Assembly (NCBI GenBank): GCA_003167015.1
Contig: PMUF01000599.1
Coordinates: forward strand, 1-8,468
Source: Chitinophagaceae bacterium
GTDB lineage: Bacteria > Bacteroidota > Bacteroidia > Chitinophagales > Chitinophagaceae
DNA: 8,468 nucleotides
Direction of reading: 5' to 3'
In this document: one piece after another, positions 6,621-8,468 of the stretch
Numbering within the stretch: position 1 is the first letter of the stretch
Layout: every line of letters begins with the position of its first letter
Program-made: the position numbers and the translations under genes
The notes under the pieces: generated by a model
What the model was told of the DNA's origin: nothing
The model's database searches: none
Seen by the model: the letters and a program-made list of their open reading frames with translations, nothing else

Positions 6621-8468
6621 ATGAAACGATCATTCTTCATCGGGATATCCGTCGGGGTCCTGCTTGCCCTGTCGGGTTGTAAACACAAGGCTACGCTGTT
6701 CCAGCTGATTCCTTCGTCCCAATCCGGCATCGATTTCAACAATCGTATTGTCGAGGACGATTCCGTTAATCCCATGGACATGACCAACCTCTACAACGGT
6801 GGCGGCGTAGGCATCGGCGACTTCAACGGCGATGGCCGCCCCGATATTTATTTTACCGGTAACCGCGTTTCCAACAGGCTGTACCTCAACGAAGGCAATT
6901 TCCATTTCAGGGATATTACCGAAGAGGCCGGCGTAGGCGGAGGAGGAGAGTGGTGTAAGGGGGTGTCGGTAGTCGATATCAATAACGACGGCTGGCCTGA
7001 TATCTATGTTTGCGCCGCCATCAGCAACGATCCCGCACATCGGAAGAACCTGCTGTATATCAACCAGGGACCTGACAGGAACGGCGTGCCTCATTTCAAA
7101 GAGATGGCGGCGGAATACGGATTGGCAGACACCTCGCATTCTACCATGGCCGCTTTTTTCGATTATGACAATGACGGAGACCTGGATTGTTTCATTGCCG
7201 TGAATGTCATTCCCAAAGGGATCAACCCGGGCCAGTTCCGCCCGATCGTCAAAGACGGGACGTTTCCCAGCACCTGCCGCCTCTACCGCAATGACTGGAG
7301 CGATTCCCTGCATCATCCCGTCTTCACCGACGTCTCGCGCCAGGCGGGCATTAATATGGAAGGCTATAGCCACGGGGTGACCATCGCCGATATCAACCGG
7401 GACGGCTGGAAAGACATCTATGTGACCAATGACTTCGTCTCTGATAATGTACTGTACATCAACAACCATGATGGGACTTTCACCGACAAGTCCGCTTCAT
7501 ATTTCAAACATACCGCCGCCAATGCGATGGGACAGGACATCGAAGACATGAACAACGACGGATTGGAAGACATCGTCGAGCTCGACATGAACCCCGAAGA
7601 CAATTACCGCAAGAAGATGATGCTGATGGCTAACAATTATCATATTTACCAGAATAACCAGCTATACGGCTACCAGTATCAATATGTCCGCAACGTCCTG
7701 CAGCTCAACCGGGGGCCGCGCCCCGGACCGCATGATTCCATCGGCGACCCCGTATTTTCGGATATCGGCCTCTATGCCGGTATCGCCGAGACCGATTGGA
7801 GCTGGACGCCGCTGGCCGCCGATTTCGACAATGACGGTTACCGCGACCTCATCATCACCAACGGCTATCCTAAAGATGTCACCGATCATGATTTTACCAC
7901 TTTCATGAACCATGCGGCCCGTTTAGCTTCCCAAAAGGATATCCTGGCCCGCATCCCCCAGGTCAAGCTGCATAAATACGCTTTTCGTAATAATGGCGAT
8001 CTGCGGTTTACCGACGTCTCCCGGGACTGGGGACTGATGACGACGGCTTTTTCCAATGGCACAGCCTATGCCGATCTCGACGGCGATGGCGACCTGGACC
8101 TGATCATGAACAATATCAACGACAAGGCCATGATCTTCCGCAATATGAGCCGGGAGCGGGATACCAGCGACTCTCACTATCTGCAGGTCAGCCTGCGAGG
8201 CGACAGCCTGAACCGGGATGGCCAGGGCGCCTTCATCGAGCTGCACTATGATCATGGGCGGCAACAGGTATACGAGAATACGCCCTACCGCGGTTATTTA
8301 TCGACTATTCAGAATATCGCCTCTTTCGGGTTGGGCAGGCTGCATTCCGTGGATTCTGTCCTGGTCCTGTGGCCCGGCGGGAAATGGCAGCTACTCCGTG
8401 ACGTAGCCGCCGATCAGGTGCTGAAAGTGGACATCCGCAACGCCTCGGCCGCGCCCTCGCGCGTCCTC
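6621..8468 (+). CDS. FG-GAP/VCBS-repeat lipoprotein with ASPIC/UnbV (CRTAC1-like) domain, 3' end cut by window
   Basis: Translation from the ATG at 6621 is open without a stop to the last base, giving 616 residues. The N-terminus is a lipoprotein signal peptide with lipobox LSGC and Cys20, so the protein is probably anchored in the outer membrane. Seven calcium-loop motifs of the DxNxDGxxD type begin near residues 67 (DFNGDGRPD), 119, 181, 257, 309, 401 and 485 (DLDGDGDLD). They mark blades of an integrin-alpha-like beta-propeller. Residues about 534-610 form the ASPIC/UnbV domain, with GQGAFIEL, the GYLSTIQ segment, FGLGR, VLVLWPGGKWQ and a final DQVLKV. Bacteroidota relatives usually reach about 1,100 residues, so roughly half may be missing beyond the window. 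The gene starts 16 bases after the SusD-like gene and is probably co-transcribed. Its function is unknown; adhesion or help in substrate capture is a guess. Some databases label this family RNA-binding, which nothing here supports. Confidence 0.92.
   Translation, partial: MKRSFFIGISVGVLLALSGCKHKATLFQLIPSSQSGIDFNNRIVEDDSVNPMDMTNLYNGGGVGIGDFNGDGRPDIYFTGNRVSNRLYLNEGNFHFRDITEEAGVGGGGEWCKGVSVVDINNDGWPDIYVCAAISNDPAHRKNLLYINQGPDRNGVPHFKEMAAEYGLADTSHSTMAAFFDYDNDGDLDCFIAVNVIPKGINPGQFRPIVKDGTFPSTCRLYRNDWSDSLHHPVFTDVSRQAGINMEGYSHGVTIADINRDGWKDIYVTNDFVSDNVLYINNHDGTFTDKSASYFKHTAANAMGQDIEDMNNDGLEDIVELDMNPEDNYRKKMMLMANNYHIYQNNQLYGYQYQYVRNVLQLNRGPRPGPHDSIGDPVFSDIGLYAGIAETDWSWTPLAADFDNDGYRDLIITNGYPKDVTDHDFTTFMNHAARLASQKDILARIPQVKLHKYAFRNNGDLRFTDVSRDWGLMTTAFSNGTAYADLDGDGDLDLIMNNINDKAMIFRNMSRERDTSDSHYLQVSLRGDSLNRDGQGAFIELHYDHGRQQVYENTPYRGYLSTIQNIASFGLGRLHSVDSVLVLWPGGKWQLLRDVAADQVLKVDIRNASAAPSRVL

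Noticed and set aside
6630..7469. A 279-codon open frame on the minus strand
   Set aside because: It lies opposite the SusD end and the FG-GAP gene, has no recognisable domain, and is explained by the GC-rich codon pattern of the repeated GAT/GAC-rich sense gene.
6819..8100. Recurring short DNA words such as GATATC and GACGGC as a DNA repeat array
   Set aside because: They follow from repeated Asp-Ile and Asp-Gly codons in the FG-GAP motifs and have no regular DNA-level period.
1460..8468. Polysaccharide-utilisation locus with a named substrate
   Set aside because: Only transporter, lid and an ASPIC lipoprotein are visible. No CAZyme, sulfatase or regulator is present, so a substrate would be invented.
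1..8468. CRISPR arrays, tRNA or rRNA genes, insertion sequences
   Set aside because: No regularly spaced repeats, no tRNA cloverleaf or rRNA-like stretch, and no transposase or paired terminal inverted repeats were seen on reading the window. Gaps between genes are all under 170 bases.

Overview
The window most resembles DNA from a Bacteroidota genome, probably of the Chitinophaga/Niastella kind. The main evidence is a tandem pair of genes for a SusC-like TonB-dependent outer-membrane transporter and a SusD-like surface lipoprotein, followed by a lipoprotein with FG-GAP/VCBS repeats and an ASPIC/UnbV domain. This gene order is typical of that phylum. Base composition is roughly balanced. The starts of these genes lack clear Shine-Dalgarno sequences, as expected in Bacteroidota. 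The family placement is an inference from protein character; no database search was possible.

Layout, all genes on the + strand. Positions 1-180 hold the C-terminal end of a GNAT-family N-acetyltransferase whose start lies outside the window. Positions 253-1293 encode a secreted TolB-like beta-propeller protein with a twin-arginine signal peptide. Positions 1294-1459 are an AT-rich gap with imperfect direct repeats, a small hairpin and a possible Bacteroidota-type -7 promoter element. Positions 1460-4741 encode the SusC-like transporter, 4769-6604 the SusD-like lipoprotein, and 6621-8468 the first 616 residues of the FG-GAP/ASPIC lipoprotein, which is still open at the window edge. The last three genes are separated by only 27 and 16 bases and are probably one operon.

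How they work together: the SusC barrel and SusD lid should form a surface uptake complex powered from the inner membrane by TonB-ExbBD. The third gene probably adds a surface-anchored, calcium-binding beta-propeller protein. No glycoside hydrolase, peptidase, sulfatase or regulator is visible, so the substrate is unknown and a polysaccharide-utilisation locus cannot be claimed. The SusC protein has no N-terminal STN domain, so it is not expected to signal through a FecR/ECF-sigma cascade.

The left end looks different. About 62 percent of the 181-246 gap is G or C, against about 35 percent in the 1294-1459 gap. The TolB-like gene also has a Shine-Dalgarno-like sequence, a possible sigma70-type promoter and a Tat signal. 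This suggests that the left few hundred bases have a proteobacterial-like origin, by gene transfer or by an assembly join. That is the observation most worth checking; no clearly new system is evident.
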